Made by a program: the position numbers and the translations under genes. Below are positions 36,461-45,547 of a DNA stretch of 64,000 nt, in pieces. The stretch is from Deinobacterium chartae (GTDB lineage Bacteria; Deinococcota; Deinococci; Deinococcales; Deinococcaceae): the NCBI RefSeq assembly GCF_014202645.1, contig NZ_JACHHG010000009.1:1-64000 (forward strand). The letters are read 5' to 3'. Within the stretch, counting starts at the first letter, position 1, and each line of letters opens with the position of its first letter. The notes below the pieces were generated by a model that was given only the letters and a program-made list of their open reading frames with translations, searched no databases and was not told the origin of the DNA.

Positions 36461-37516
36461 ATGACCACCCGCCTGACGCAGGATTTCACGTCCCAGCCCC
36501 CCGTACGCATCCGGGCTTCGCTGCCCGACAACCTCATCACCCTCGCGCTGAGCGGGTGGCTGATGGTGGGCATCTTCGTGGACGGCTGGGCACACAATAC
36601 CTTTGCCACCCGCCTCGAGACCTTCTTCACGCCCTGGCACGCCATCTTCTACTCGGGGTTCCTGGCGACCGCGCTGTGGATGCTGTGGCTCACCGTGCGC
36701 GGCCTGCGGGCCGGGCAGCGCGGCTGGTACGCGGTGCCCCAGGGATACGAGCTGGGGATCATCGGCATCCCGGTGTTCGCGCTGGGCGGCATGGGCGACA
36801 TGATCTGGCATACCGTGCTGGGCATCGAGGTGGGCATCGAAGCGCTGCTGAGCCCCACCCACCTGCTGCTGTTCCTGGGAGCCGAAATGCTGGCCTGCGC
36901 GCCCTTCTTGGCCGCGTGGCGCGAACCGGTCGGCCGACGCGCTCCGCTGGGCACCGCCTGGACGGCGGTGCTGTCGCTGACCGTGGCCCTGTGTTTCGCG
37001 TCGTTCATGCACATGTACATGTGGGCGGTCAGCATCCCACCGCAGGGTATGGGGTACGAGGCGACCAGCCGCGGCCTCACGGCGGTGCTGCTGACCAGCG
37101 CCATCTTGTTCGCCCCGTCGCTGCTGCTGCTGCGCCGCTTCCGCCCGCCTGCGGGAGCGTTTACCGTGATGTTCACGGTGAACGCCGCGCTGATGGTGGT
37201 GCTCACCACCCGCCTGGGCGAGCTGGCCCCGGTGCTGCTGGGGCTGGTGACCGGGCTGTGCGCCGACGCGCTGGCGTGGCGGCTGCGGCCCGAACCCTTG
37301 CGGCCGCTGGCGTTCCGGTTGTTCGCGGCCCTGACCCCGCTGGCGATGTGGACGCTGTTCTTCTTGGGTCTGGCCCGGATGGGCGAGCTGAGCCTGTCCC
37401 TCGAGCTGTGGGCGGGCGTATCGGTGATGACGGCCCTCGGCGGGCTGGGCCTGAGCTGCCTGGCACTGCCGCCCGCGCTGCCCCTCGAGGCACAGACGGC
37501 CAGCAGCACCGACTGA
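36461..37516 (+). CDS. polytopic membrane protein with intramembrane histidine motifs
   Basis: This 351-residue protein has about nine predicted helices. Histidines recur at helix ends in a suggestive pattern: DGWAHNT (about residue 45), TPWHAIFYSG, GDMIWHTVLGIE, SPTHLLLF and SFMHMYMW. This looks like a metal or heme site in the membrane, an inference only. No family name recognised. GAGG lies 5 nt before the ATG. It is flanked by a divergent secreted protein and an unrelated downstream operon, so context does not help. Confidence 0.7.
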   Translation: MTTRLTQDFTSQPPVRIRASLPDNLITLALSGWLMVGIFVDGWAHNTFATRLETFFTPWHAIFYSGFLATALWMLWLTVRGLRAGQRGWYAVPQGYELGIIGIPVFALGGMGDMIWHTVLGIEVGIEALLSPTHLLLFLGAEMLACAPFLAAWREPVGRRAPLGTAWTAVLSLTVALCFASFMHMYMWAVSIPPQGMGYEATSRGLTAVLLTSAILFAPSLLLLRRFRPPAGAFTVMFTVNAALMVVLTTRLGELAPVLLGLVTGLCADALAWRLRPEPLRPLAFRLFAALTPLAMWTLFFLGLARMGELSLSLELWAGVSVMTALGGLGLSCLALPPALPLEAQTASSTD

Positions 37517-37636
37517 TCCATACCGAAACCGTGTAGGGCGGAACTTTTCACCCCCAACCCCAAATTGCTTAAGGCCCATTCAAGAAAACGCCCGACAACA
37601 TGGTAATCCCCTAGAGCATCCTCACCCGAGCTCCGC

Positions 37637-37642
37637 TATAGT
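37637..37642 (+). promoter_or_regulatory. -10 box TATAGT of the CNNM operon
   Basis: TATAGT lies 9 nt before the ATG of a 26-codon ORF that overlaps the first transporter gene. Confidence 0.5.
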
Positions 37643-37651
37643 CGGTAATTG

Positions 37652-37732
37652 ATGGACAGCCCAGATTCTCTGCGTGCGCCCGAAGACCCTCCCCTCACAA
37701 CCCGGCCCAAGCCCGAGCTGGAGACGTCATGA
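37652..37732 (+). CDS. possible 26-residue leader ORF coupled to the CNNM gene
   Basis: ATG at 37652, close behind a TATAGT box and so near-leaderless, opens 26 codons (MDSPDSLRAPEDPPLTTRPK then PELETS) and ends in TGA overlapping the transporter ATG (ATGA). It could couple translation of the transporter to a leaderless leader. Unrecognised sequence. Confidence 0.35.
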   Translation: MDSPDSLRAPEDPPLTTRPKPELETS

Positions 37733-39042
37733 TCACGCTGACCGCCCTGCTGGTGGTTATGGCCATGATCGCGCTCAATGCCCTGTACGTGGCCGCCGAG
37801 TTCGCCGCCGTCAGCTCAAGACGTACCCGCGTCAGCGAAATGGTGCGTGAGGGCGTTTCCGGCGCGCGTGCCCTGCTACCGATCCTCGAGGAGCCGATCA
37901 AGCTCGACAACTACATCGCAGCCTGCCAGGTCGGCATCACCGTCTCCACACTGGTAGTCGGTGCCTACGGTCAGTCCCAGCTCACCCCGGTCCTGGCTCC
38001 GCTGCTTTCCCAGTGGGGCCTGCCGACAGCGCTCGCCACCACCGTGTCGGTCCTGGTGATCCTGATCGCCCTGACCGCCCTGCAGATGGTGCTGGGCGAA
38101 CTGCTGCCCAAGACGGTGGCCCTGCGCTACCCCGAACGCCTCGCCCTGCTGACCCTGCCGCCCATGCAGGTCTCGCTGTTCCTGTTCCGCCCCTTGATCG
38201 CACTGTTCAACGGCAGCGCTTTCGGCATCCTGCGCCGCGTCGGCCTCGAGGCGCACTCGGAACACGGCCACGTGCACACGCCCACCGAACTCGAGGTCCT
38301 CTTTACCGAGAGCGCCAGGGGGGGCCTGATCGACGCCGGTGAGCGCGAACTGCTGCGCGGCGTGCTGCACCTTGAGGACCGCTCGGTGCGCGAGGTGATG
38401 GTGCCGCGCGTGCGCATGGTCGCGGTGAACGTGGCCAGCGCGCCCGCCGCGGTGCTGCGCGACGTGACCCTCACGCCGCACACCCGCTTCCCGGTGTTCG
38501 AAGAGACGGTGGACCGCGTCATCGGGATGCTGCACGTCAAGGACCTGTTTCACTTCGCCCACGCCCAGCCCGAGGGGGACCTGCGCGAGATCATGCGCCC
38601 GATCCTGATCCTGCCCGACGTACTGACCGTACAAGATGCCTGGGAGCAGTTGCGCGCCCAGCGCCAGCACCTGGCGGTCCTGACCGACGAGTACGGGGGC
38701 ACCAGCGGCATGCTGACCCGCGAGGACATCCTCGAGGAGGTTTTCGGCGAGATGCAAGACGAGTTTGACCGCGAGGAGGACCCGATCCGCGAGGTGGGCG
38801 AGCGTCTGATCGTGCGCGGCGATGTGGCGGTCAGCACCTTAAACGAGCGCTACGACCTCGCCTTGCCCGACGAGGACGCCTACACCATCAGCGGCCTGGT
38901 CTGGGCCGAACTCGAACGCCCGCCGCGCGAAGGGGACCTGATCGAACTCGAACGGACCGAACTGCGGGTGGACCGCATGCACGGCCGCGAGGTCGCGCGG
39001 GTTTCGCTGCAGCGTCGCGAAGACCGGCAGGAGCCGCTGTGA
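37729..39042 (+). CDS. CNNM/CorC-type transporter (hemolysin family), first copy
   Basis: This 437-residue protein has an N-terminal DUF21 domain with about four helices (residues 1-150, including LNALYVAAEFAAVSSRRTR and VLGELLPKTVALRYPE), two CBS domains (about 205-325: REVMVPRVRMVAVN, FPVFEETVDRVIGMLHVKDL, HLAVLTDEYGGTSGMLTRED) and a C-terminal CorC_HlyC domain. The family exports Mg2+ or related ions at the inner membrane. GGAG lies 5 nt before the ATG. It overlaps a paralogue by 4 nt. Confidence 0.9.
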   Translation: MITLTALLVVMAMIALNALYVAAEFAAVSSRRTRVSEMVREGVSGARALLPILEEPIKLDNYIAACQVGITVSTLVVGAYGQSQLTPVLAPLLSQWGLPTALATTVSVLVILIALTALQMVLGELLPKTVALRYPERLALLTLPPMQVSLFLFRPLIALFNGSAFGILRRVGLEAHSEHGHVHTPTELEVLFTESARGGLIDAGERELLRGVLHLEDRSVREVMVPRVRMVAVNVASAPAAVLRDVTLTPHTRFPVFEETVDRVIGMLHVKDLFHFAHAQPEGDLREIMRPILILPDVLTVQDAWEQLRAQRQHLAVLTDEYGGTSGMLTREDILEEVFGEMQDEFDREEDPIREVGERLIVRGDVAVSTLNERYDLALPDEDAYTISGLVWAELERPPREGDLIELERTELRVDRMHGREVARVSLQRREDRQEPL

Positions 39043-40340
39043 TCGAGTACCTCGTTCCTATCCTGATCATTCTGCTGCTGGTGGTTCTCAACGGCATCTT
39101 CGTGGCAGCCGAGTTCGCCATCGTCGCGGTACGCGCGCCCAAGGCCCTCGAGGCCTCCGAGCAGGGCAGCGCGGTCGCCAGGTACGTCTACCGCCTGATC
39201 ACCAGCCCGACCGGCAAGGACCGCTACATCGCGGTGGCTCAGCTGGGCATCACCCTGGCGAGCATCGGTCTGGGCATGTACGGCGAGAAGACCGTGGCAA
39301 GCTGGCTGTACGGCCCGCTCGAGGAGTACGGTCACCTGGGCCACGCGGCGGCCCACACCGTGGGCACGATCATCTCGCTGGGCCTGATCACCTACATGCA
39401 CGTGGTCTTCGGCGAGATGATTCCCAAGGCCCTGGCCCTGCAGTTTCCCGAGCGCACGGCCTACTCGGTGACCCGGATGATGCAGAGCTTCGGCGGACTG
39501 TTTGCGCCGCTGGTCACCGTCCTGAACGCGGCCGCCTTCGGGCTGATGCGGCTGCTGCGCATTCACGACCCGGGCAGCGGCAACCGCCTGTACTCCTCCG
39601 AGGAGCTCGAACTGCTGGTGCGTGAGAGTGCCCAGAGCGGCCTGGTGGAGCCCGAACAGCAGCAGCTGATCGAGCGCATCTTTCACTTCGGTGAACGCGA
39701 AGCGCACCACGTCATGACCCCGCGCACCCGCCTGGTGGCCCTCGAGTCCTCGACCCCCGGCGAGGTGGTGCTGGAGTTCCTGCGCGAGCACGGTCACAGC
39801 CGTTATCCGGTCTATCAGGGCGACTTGGACCACATTCTGGGCTTCGTGCACGTCAAGGACGTGATCCGCGCCCAGACCCAGCGCCCGGGACCGCTGGTCC
39901 TGAGCGACCTGCTGCACATCGCGCCCAGCGTACCGCGCAGCATGGGCCTCGAGGACGTGCTGGCCGTTCTCAAGCGCGAGCGGGTGCACGCCGCGATCGT
40001 CACCGACGAGTTCGGCGGCACGGCCGGCATGGTCACGCTACAGGACCTGCTCGAGGAGATCGTGGGCGAGGAAGAGGTGGGCGAGAGCCTGTTCGAGGAG
40101 CTGGGGGACGGCCGCCTGCGGGTGCGCGGCGACGCCCCGGTGGAGCTGCTCGAGCAGGCCCTGGGGCAGCGCTTCGAGGAGCACAACGCCGACACGGTCG
40201 CTGGATTGCTACTCGAGGAACTGGGCCGCAACGCCCAGAGCGGCGACAGCGTGGAACTGCCCGGCGTGCGCCTGACCGCCGAGGCGGTCGAGGGGCCCCT
40301 GCCGCGCACCGTGCTGGTAGAGCGCGCCCAACTGGTCTGA
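39039..40340 (+). CDS. CNNM/CorC-type transporter (hemolysin family), second copy
   Basis: The 433-residue paralogue of the preceding gene has the same order of domains: DUF21 (LNGIFVAAEFAIVAVRAPKA, VVFGEMIPKALALQFPE), CBS pair (HHVMTPRTRLVALE, GFVHVKDVIRA, HAAIVTDEFGGTAGMVTLQD) and CorC_HlyC. The GTG start overlaps the first stop (GTGA). Tandem, coupled copies suggest a heterodimer rather than redundancy. A terminator follows. Confidence 0.9.
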   Translation: MIEYLVPILIILLLVVLNGIFVAAEFAIVAVRAPKALEASEQGSAVARYVYRLITSPTGKDRYIAVAQLGITLASIGLGMYGEKTVASWLYGPLEEYGHLGHAAAHTVGTIISLGLITYMHVVFGEMIPKALALQFPERTAYSVTRMMQSFGGLFAPLVTVLNAAAFGLMRLLRIHDPGSGNRLYSSEELELLVRESAQSGLVEPEQQQLIERIFHFGEREAHHVMTPRTRLVALESSTPGEVVLEFLREHGHSRYPVYQGDLDHILGFVHVKDVIRAQTQRPGPLVLSDLLHIAPSVPRSMGLEDVLAVLKRERVHAAIVTDEFGGTAGMVTLQDLLEEIVGEEEVGESLFEELGDGRLRVRGDAPVELLEQALGQRFEEHNADTVAGLLLEELGRNAQSGDSVELPGVRLTAEAVEGPLPRTVLVERAQLV

Positions 40341-40356
40341 TGCGTCAGAAAACGTC

Positions 40357-40385
40357 GGGGGCGGCGCAAAGCGCCGCCCCCCTTT
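40357..40385. terminator. bidirectional terminator after the CNNM pair
   Basis: An 11-bp GC stem (40357-40367 with 40371-40381) and AAA loop; CUUUC on the plus side and GACGUUUUC on the minus side serve both convergent genes. Confidence 0.8.
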
Positions 40386-40400
40386 CATGTGGAACGACGC

Positions 40401-41048
40401 TCAGGGTTCCAGCGGCGTCAGACCCAGCCGCAGCAGGTAACTGCGGCTCCCCGACCTCGAGGCGTAGCGGGCGTACAGTTCGAACAGTTCGCGCTGCAGC
40501 GCTTTGGCGTCTTCTGCCTCGAGCCGCAGGGTGGGAAATCCCAGCACGACCGCCGGTATGTCGGTTGCCGCCGGATTCCAGCCGGGCAGGTCCGCTACGG
40601 GATCGAACACCACGTCTCCGCGCGCATTGCGAAAGATGTGCACGCCCCAGGCTTCGGGGGGAGCCACCTGGGCCACCGCGCGGGCCAGGTGCTCCACGAA
40701 CTGTTCGTAGTGCCGGGCCTCGATCCGCCGGATGCCCGCGCCCAGGGTCTCGTCCGAGGAGGCCAGGAACGGCACGAAGAAGGTGTCGCTGACCGCCCGG
40801 TACACCTTGATGGCCCGCTGGCCCCGGGTGCGCTCGCCCAGCAGCGACAGCAGCCCTAACCGGCGCAGGCGGGCGATGTGGTGGGTCATCAGCCGGACCG
40901 GCACACCCAGTTGCGCGGCGGCGCGGGCAGCGGTGTTCTCGCGCCCCAAGAAGGGCAGCAGGTAACGCACGCTGGCCGGGTCGAGCAGGGCGCGGGCCGC
41001 GCGCACGTCGTTGACCCGCAGCGGTCTGGTGGCATGACCACTCTTCAT
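40401..41048 (-). CDS. ArsR-like winged-helix regulator
   Basis: The 215-residue protein has an N-terminal winged helix (VRYLLPFLGRENTAARAAAQ, then LGVPVRLMTHHIARLRRLGLL and the wing GERTRGQRAIKVYR), like ArsR/HTH_20 regulators, and an uncharacterised C-terminal domain. It is divergent from the aldo/keto reductase gene 56 bp away, its most likely target. TAAAGT lies 8 nt before the ATG. Confidence 0.72.
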   Translation of the reverse strand: MKSGHATRPLRVNDVRAARALLDPASVRYLLPFLGRENTAARAAAQLGVPVRLMTHHIARLRRLGLLSLLGERTRGQRAIKVYRAVSDTFFVPFLASSDETLGAGIRRIEARHYEQFVEHLARAVAQVAPPEAWGVHIFRNARGDVVFDPVADLPGWNPAATDIPAVVLGFPTLRLEAEDAKALQRELFELYARYASRSGSRSYLLRLGLTPLEP

Positions 41049-41104
41049 ATACCACCACTTTACCGTTTAGGCTGGCGTGCAGAACTTGACCGGGAGGTAA
41101 CCGT

Positions 41105-42121
41105 ATGAATTATCGACTGCTGGGCCGCAGCGGCATTCGGGTCAGCGAAGTGTGCCTGGGCACCATGACCTTTGGCCGCGAGGCAGACGAAGCCGAGAGC
41201 GTCCGCATGCTCGAACGCTTCCTCGAGGCCGGGGGTAACTTTGTTGACACGGCCAACAACTACGCGAGCGGGCACAGCGAGGAGATCCTCGGACGCTGGC
41301 TGCAAACGCAGCCGCGCGAGGCGTGGGTCATTGCCACCAAGGTGCGCTGGCCGGTGGGGCGCGGACCCAACGACGAGGGCCTCAGCCGCCGTCACATCCT
41401 GCAGCAGGCCGAGCGCAGCCTGCGCCGCCTGAACTGCGAGTACATCGACTTGTACCAGCTGCACGGCTGGGACAGCGCCACCGACCTCGAGGAGACCTTT
41501 TCGGCGCTGGAGACGCTGGTGCAGCGCGGCTGGGTGCGGTCTGTGGGGGTCAGCAACTTCTCGGGCTGGCAACTGCAGAAGACCCTGGACCTGTGCGTGC
41601 GCTACGGCTGGCCGCGACCGGTGAGCCTGCAGCCGCAGTACAACCTGCTCTCACGCCAGACCGAATGGGAGCTGCTCGAGGTCTGCCGCCTCGAGGGGCT
41701 GGCCGTGCTGCCATGGAGCCCGCTCAAGAGCGGCTGGCTGAGCGGCCGTTTCCGGCGGGGCATGAAGGCCCCGCCGCAGGGCAGCCGGATCGAGAGCGTG
41801 ACCGCGCGCGGCGGCTCCGAATCGTGGGATCACCTGAACACCGAGCGCACCTGGCGCGTTCTGGACGCCCTGCACGCGGTGGCCGAGCGCAGCGGGCGGC
41901 CCGCAGCGCAAGTCGCGCTGCGCTGGCTGATGCAGCGTCCCGGCGTGACCGCACCGGTGCTGGGAGCGCGCAGCCTCGAGCAGCTTGACCCCCTGCTCGA
42001 GGCGCTGACGTGGCAGCTGAGCCCCGAGGATCAGGCCGAACTGACCCGCGCGAGCGAGCTGCCGCTGCCGCATCCGTACGACCTGTTGTACATGGAGCGC
42101 GGCTGGCGCCTCCAGGACTGA
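41105..42121 (+). CDS. aldo/keto reductase
   Basis: This 338-residue (beta/alpha)8 oxidoreductase uses NADPH. Catalytic tetrad elements: FVDTANNYASGHSEE (Asp, Tyr), IATKVRW (Lys) and LYQLHGWDSAT (His), with GVSNFSGWQL and VLGARSLEQL at the cofactor site. Length and order are typical of the YajO/Tas-like AKR subgroup. GGGAGG lies before the ATG. Substrate unknown. Confidence 0.9.
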   Translation: MNYRLLGRSGIRVSEVCLGTMTFGREADEAESVRMLERFLEAGGNFVDTANNYASGHSEEILGRWLQTQPREAWVIATKVRWPVGRGPNDEGLSRRHILQQAERSLRRLNCEYIDLYQLHGWDSATDLEETFSALETLVQRGWVRSVGVSNFSGWQLQKTLDLCVRYGWPRPVSLQPQYNLLSRQTEWELLEVCRLEGLAVLPWSPLKSGWLSGRFRRGMKAPPQGSRIESVTARGGSESWDHLNTERTWRVLDALHAVAERSGRPAAQVALRWLMQRPGVTAPVLGARSLEQLDPLLEALTWQLSPEDQAELTRASELPLPHPYDLLYMERGWRLQD

Positions 42122-42124
42122 GGC

Positions 42125-42376
42125 TCAGTCGCTGCGCGAGCCTCCGTCCGCAGCGGAGAACGGGACGTCCAGGTGGTCGTTGGGCTCCCAGCGGTGGTTC
42201 AGGGTGTCCCAGCCGGTTCCCCCGGCCCTCGGGCGCCGTCTGCGCCTGCGTCGACGGCGACTTTGGCTGGGCGGGGTGGCACGCAAGCGCAGCCAGTGCC
42301 CGAGCAGCAGCACCAGTCCGATGGCCGAACCGGCGGCTGCAACCACAAGCCAGATGTCGAGCTGGACAGCGGGCAC
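42125..42376 (-). CDS. small single-span membrane protein
   Basis: The 83-residue protein has one helix (LDIWLVVAAAGSAIGLVLLL, residues 6-25) followed by a striking basic run of nine arginines (SQSRRRRRRRRRPRAG) and a polar tail. Probably N-out/C-in with the Arg run at the membrane or bound to nucleic acid or lipid. GTG start with GAGGG 7 nt upstream. It ends 3 bp from the convergent reductase stop. Confidence 0.55.
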   Translation of the reverse strand: MPAVQLDIWLVVAAAGSAIGLVLLLGHWLRLRATPPSQSRRRRRRRRRPRAGGTGWDTLNHRWEPNDHLDVPFSAADGGSRSD

Positions 42377-42434
42377 CCTTTGGCCCTCCTCCGGTGTCGT
42401 GAATTGACCTCAGGGTAACACGGCGCTTCTCTGC

Positions 42435-42474
42435 AAAGGAACGGGCCCCGCGCATGCGCGGGGCCCGTTCCTTT
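42435..42474 (-). terminator. groESL terminator, 40-bp perfect palindrome
   Basis: 20 bp on each side are exactly self-complementary and AAAGG/CCTTT edges give short U-tracts on both strands. It starts 12 bp after the groEL stop. Confidence 0.8.
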
Positions 42475-42486
42475 AACCCGTGGGGT

Positions 42487-44121
<1,635 letters not shown>

Positions 44122-44173
44122 GTCTGTACTCCTTCAGCGTGTTCGGTGGAATGAGGTAAGAGCCCGGACGCTC

Positions 44174-44458
44174 TTATTCGACAACCGCGAGGACGTCGCG
44201 CTCGTTGAGGATGGTGTACTCGGTGCCGTCGTACTCGACATTGGTGCCGCCGTACTGGGCGAAGATGATGATGTCACCTTCCTTGAGGTCCACGGGCACG
44301 CGGGTGCCGTTGTCCAGCAGCTTGCCGTTACCGACGGCCACGACCTTGCCACGCACAGGCTTGCCCTGGGCGCTGTCGGGCAGGACGATGCCGCCCTTGG
44401 TGGTGGTGGCTTCCTTCACCGGCTCGATGACGACGCGATCTCCTAAGGGCTTCAGCAT
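44174..44458 (-). CDS. groES: co-chaperonin GroES
   Basis: This 94-residue heptameric lid of GroEL begins [20 protein letters not shown] with the mobile loop [10 protein letters not shown], and contains GKVVAVGNG and [20 protein letters not shown] lies 7 nt before the ATG. First gene of the groESL operon, driven by a near-consensus promoter at 44531-44558; no CIRCE element is visible. Confidence 0.97.
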   Translation of the reverse strand: MLKPLGDRVVIEPVKEATTTKGGIVLPDSAQGKPVRGKVVAVGNGKLLDNGTRVPVDLKEGDIIIFAQYGGTNVEYDGTEYTILNERDVLAVVE

Positions 44459-44497
44459 GCAGGTTCCTCCGAAATTGACGTGATAAGGCGTGTCGTT

Positions 44498-44517
44498 GTC
44501 TCGGGGATTCCCGAGAC
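44498..44517 (-). other. hairpin in the groES 5' leader
   Basis: GTCTCGGG (44498-44505) pairs perfectly with 44510-44517 across a 4-nt loop, in the early 5' untranslated region of groESL. It could stabilise the mRNA or act as a thermosensitive element. Confidence 0.5.
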
Positions 44518-44530
44518 CGACCTAAGAGCT

Positions 44531-44558
44531 ATTATATTCAGACTCATTCAAGTGTCAA
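44531..44558 (-). promoter_or_regulatory. sigma-70 promoter of groESL
   Basis: On the minus strand TTGACA (44553-44558), 16-bp spacer, TATAAT (44531-44536): both hexamers are exact consensus. The spacer begins CTTGAATGAGT, a half-match to the HspR-type box CTTGAGT, which is too little to claim HspR control. Confidence 0.8.
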
Positions 44559-44795
44559 CATGGGGGGCACAAGATATGAGTCCGTTAGACTCAGATCGGG
44601 AATCCTCTGCAAAGACAGAATTTAAGAGTCTTAGCAACCCACTCATTGTATGTCCTGGCGGCACTCCCCGGCCTGCGACCTGACGTCCGGCACTGTTTCG
44701 CGTAGCCGCCCGATACATCCGCAGCTTCACTGCTACGCAGAACTCTGTCTAATTGCGTCGTGGCTTTCCTGACAGTAAAAACCTTCATAGAACGT
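44559..44795. other. intergenic region without recognisable gene
   Basis: This stretch between the groESL and ABC-transporter promoters is lower in GC than its surroundings. No tRNA, terminator or convincing ORF was seen; the short frames on both strands lack ribosome sites. Confidence 0.5.
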
Positions 44796-44801
44796 TAAGC
44801 T
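44796..44801 (+). promoter_or_regulatory. leaderless -10 box of the ABC ATPase gene
   Basis: TAAGCT ends 7 nt before the ATG. Confidence 0.5.
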
Positions 44802-44808
44802 GTCAGAC

Positions 44809-45546
44809 ATGATCGAGCTCGAGAGCTACGCCAAGCGCTACGGGCGCCATACGGCGGTGCAGCCCCTCAGCCTCACGGTGCCGCCCGGTGAGGTCTTCGC
44901 GCTGCTCGGTCCCAACGGTGCGGGCAAAACCACCACCATCCGGGCCATCACCGGACTTACCCGCCCCTCGGCGGGCACGGTGCGTGTGAGCGGGTTCGAC
45001 GTCTGGCGCGACCCGCTGCGCGCCAAGGCCAGTTTGGGCTACATCCCCGACCGGCCCTACCTGTACGCCAAACTCTCGGCTCGCGAACTGCTGCGCTTCG
45101 TAGCCGGCGTACACAAGGTGGCACGCCCCGAGCCCGAGATCGAACGCTGGCTGCAATTTTTTGGCCTCGAGGATTTCGGCAATGCCCTGATCGAAACCTT
45201 CTCGCACGGCATGAAGCAAAAACTTACCGTGATCGCAGCCCTGCTGCCCCAACCGCAGGTGCTGGTGGTGGACGAACCGATGGTAGGTCTCGACCCGCAC
45301 GCCGCGCGGCAGGTGCGCGAACTGCTGGCCGACTACGCAGCACGCGGCCACACCGTGCTGCTCACCACGCACTCGATGCCGCTGGCCGAAGCGATCGCGG
45401 GCACCGTCGCGGTTCTCGACCGTGGCCGCCTGCTCGCCCTGGGCGATGTCGCCAGCCTCAAGGCCAGAACGCGCGCCGGGGACCTCGAGCAGGTCTTCTT
45501 CCGACTGCTCGAGGACGAACGCGCCGAACGCGAACGGACGGGGTGA
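44809..45546 (+). CDS. ABC transporter ATPase (ABC-2 exporter type)
   Basis: This 245-residue ATPase has Walker A GPNGAGKTTT (about residues 35-44), Q-loop LGYIPDRPYLYAKLSA, a variant signature FSHGMKQKLTVIAAL (SHGMKQ instead of LSGGQ, common in this exporter branch), Walker B VLVVDEPMVGLD and the switch His in LLTTHSM. It works with the large membrane protein encoded 1 nt after its stop codon. The exported substrate is unknown. Confidence 0.9.
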   Translation: MIELESYAKRYGRHTAVQPLSLTVPPGEVFALLGPNGAGKTTTIRAITGLTRPSAGTVRVSGFDVWRDPLRAKASLGYIPDRPYLYAKLSARELLRFVAGVHKVARPEPEIERWLQFFGLEDFGNALIETFSHGMKQKLTVIAALLPQPQVLVVDEPMVGLDPHAARQVRELLADYAARGHTVLLTTHSMPLAEAIAGTVAVLDRGRLLALGDVASLKARTRAGDLEQVFFRLLEDERAERERTG

Positions 45547-45547
45547 C

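Noticed and set aside
44591-44788. A 65-codon minus-strand frame between groES and the ABC exporter
   Set aside because: It has no ribosome-binding site or leaderless -10 box, no recognisable motif, and it overlaps the likely upstream promoter region of both flanking operons.
44459-44800. CIRCE or full HspR box in front of groESL
   Set aside because: No TTAGCACTC inverted repeat is present, and only a half-match (CTTGAATGAGT) to the HspR box occurs, within the promoter spacer.
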